Positions 62,821 to 64,000 of a stretch of DNA of 64,000 nucleotides are shown in pieces (position 1 is the first letter of the stretch; every line of letters begins with the position of its first letter). Origin of the DNA: Symbiodinium natans. Taxonomy: Eukaryota; Sar; Dinophyceae; Suessiales; Symbiodiniaceae. Under the pieces are notes generated by a model. The model ran no database searches. It was given only the letters and a program-made list of their open reading frames with translations, and was not told where the DNA came from. The stretch covers positions 149,001-213,000 of the forward strand of contig CAJNDS010002198.1 in the NCBI GenBank assembly GCA_905221605.1. The letters are read 5' to 3'. The translations under genes and the position numbers were made by a program.

Positions 62821-63144
62821 TAGTGCAAGCTTAGTACTGGAACCGCCGCCCCCGTAAGCCGGCGGGATTTTCATTGCTTTGTAGTACAAGCTTAGTACTG
62901 GAACCGCCGTCCCCGTGAGCCGGCGGGATCTTCATGGATTTGTAGTACAAGCTTAGTACTGGAACCACCGTCCCCGTGAGCCGGCGGGATTTTCATTGAT
63001 TTGTAGTACAAGCTCAGTACTGGAACCGCCGTCCCCGTGAGCCGGCGGGATCTTCATTGATTTGTAGTACAAGCTTAGTACTGGAACCGCCGCTCCCGTG
63101 AGCCGGCGGGATTTTCATTGATTTGTAGTACAAGCTTAGTACTG
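62821..63144 (+). repeat. 61-bp satellite with two hairpins per unit
   Basis: Units start at 62821, 62882, 62943, 63004, 63065 and 63126 (partial), a period of exactly 61 bp. Each has the palindrome AGTACAAGCTTAGTACT and a CCGCC...GGCGG stem, then GATTTTCATTGATTTG. TTATCGTTTTAC words flank both sides (62751, 63208). Confidence 0.95.
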
Positions 63145-63451
63145 GTGTCGCCTGCCTGCCGCGATGCAGCAATCAGACAGTTTTATGACGTTATCGTTTT
63201 TTCTTGATTATCGTTTTACGAGTCAGGGGCACTGCCCCAAACGCTTAGGGCAACTCCTTTCATAAATTAAATTCGCGGAGTTTTTATACAACCTCACTTG
63301 TTTTGATGCTGAAGAAGCGATTTGATCTTGTAAAAGTTGTTTGTGAAAAACTGGTTTAAAGCCCCACCCCCGACTAAGCCCCTTCTAAACCCTGTAAACC
63401 TTGTACACCTTGTTCTCCCTATGCTAAACCCTGTAAGCCCCAGAAGCCCTA

Positions 63452-63552
63452 TTAAGCCCCTGTAAACTCTTGAAGTGCAGCTCTGCGACTTTCTGCCAGC
63501 ACCCTCACAGCAGCGTCCACGCAGCTCTGGGGCAGGGCCGTGGCTGTTGTGG
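63452..63552 (-). CDS. possible terminal exon
   Basis: The minus strand has acceptor CCCTCAAAG (AG at 63554-63553), then a frame reading TTATALPQSCVDAAVRVLAE, SRRAALQEFTGA and TAA (63452-63454). It is helical and protein-like. CCCTAAA-type words left, TTTAGGG right. Confidence 0.35.
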
Positions 63553-63604
63553 CTTTGAGGGCTTGGGGCTTCGGGTTTAGGGTTTAAGGTTTAGGGTTTA
63601 GGGT

Positions 63605-63838
63605 TTGGCTCTTATGCGTTGGGGTTTTAGGGTCGGTGCGGGGGCGTATGGGTCATTCCAAGAGCCTAGGGGTTCACAAGTTTTACTGGCTCTGAGCGCG
63701 AAAAACCTAATTAGGGAATGGACAGCTTCCCTGCATCACGCCTTTAAGAGTTCCACAGTCCCTAACTCCCTAAATCCCTCTCTAAGGTGTGAAAATGGCA
63801 GCCCGCATTCAGGGAGCTGGCACACAAAGGGGTGTTGA
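63605..63838 (+). CDS. open frame, unknown
   Basis: The plus frame of 77 codons includes GSQVLLALSAKNLIREWTAS and LHHAFKSSTVPNSLNPSLRC. It is protein-like but has no motif. Its start overlaps TTTAGGG words. The remainder of the window (63839-64000) shows nothing recognisable. Confidence 0.25.
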   Translation: MALMRWGFRVGAGAYGSFQEPRGSQVLLALSAKNLIREWTASLHHAFKSSTVPNSLNPSLRCENGSPHSGSWHTKGC

Positions 63839-64000
63839 CTGTTCTGTGCGTTTACTGGAACCCCACGCTTCGTGACAAGAAAAGAAAGTGGACTCGACAA
63901 TCAAAGATCAAAGAAGCGTGTGCTCGCGGACTCGTGCAGATGTACATGTTTCGGCACTCTGTAGGCATCAATGCATCTCACACATGGTGCTGTGAAATCT

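Noticed and set aside
61549-62889. 446-codon Gly/Lys/Glu/Arg frame and its 374-codon Pro/Ser/Phe counterpart
   Set aside because: Pure octamer microsatellite; both strands are open for arithmetic reasons.

Overview
This 64 kb window is eukaryotic nuclear DNA with a very unusual makeup. It contains no operons, rRNA, recognisable tRNA or phage/IS genes. The repeat TTTAGGG/CCCTAAA (the telomere heptamer of plants, green algae, dinoflagellates and chromerids) occurs in dozens of internal arrays. Coding sequence is in short exon-sized pieces of about 50-115 nt with GT...AG borders. The family matches (leucine-rich repeats, an alpha/beta hydrolase of a type I know from alveolates) and the telomere heptamer make a photosynthetic alveolate (chromerid or dinoflagellate) my best guess. 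A green-lineage alga cannot be excluded. The species is not identified.

Layout. 1-5590: a scaffold gap (60-159), a cut-off F-box-like reading frame, and small GC-rich and hairpin repeats. 5590-11996: four satellite types one after another: a 75-bp GC-rich repeat with a hairpin satellite, a 55/56-bp dimeric satellite, an 87-bp satellite with a trimeric higher order, and a 9-bp palindromic satellite. A shared 23-bp sequence marks two of the boundaries. 11997-61562: a domain saturated with telomere-like arrays that switch strand every few hundred bases, with exon-like islands and many small inverted-repeat (MITE-like) elements. 61602-63144: a 1-kb polypyrimidine/polypurine octamer array and a 61-bp double-hairpin satellite. 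The right end returns to mixed sequence.

Main result. The orientation of the telomere-like arrays is not random relative to the coding islands. On the given strand an exon usually sits between a CCCTAAA array on its left and a TTTAGGG array on its right. Read in the sense direction, introns therefore begin with the G-rich repeat next to the donor and end with the C-rich repeat next to the acceptor. The best case is a minus-strand alpha/beta hydrolase gene (42015-43892). Four exons carry consecutive family motifs, two of three introns have matching GT-AG phases, and all three introns carry telomere repeats in this inverted arrangement. Many donors read GG|GTTTAG, so the telomere repeat itself supplies the 5' splice site. 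Other minus-strand islands encode leucine-rich repeats (about 14.2-19.5 kb; 58.9-61.4 kb).

A second result concerns the small inverted-repeat elements. In two unrelated families, one copy has a short central loop and another has that loop replaced by a telomeric array. Two half-elements elsewhere end at a telomeric array. This looks like breakage at a hairpin followed by telomere-repeat addition.

Limits. Exon calls rest on reading frames, splice signals and recognised motifs, read by eye. None has been checked by alignment or RNA. Long uninterrupted reading frames in the satellites and microsatellites are by-products of repeat length.
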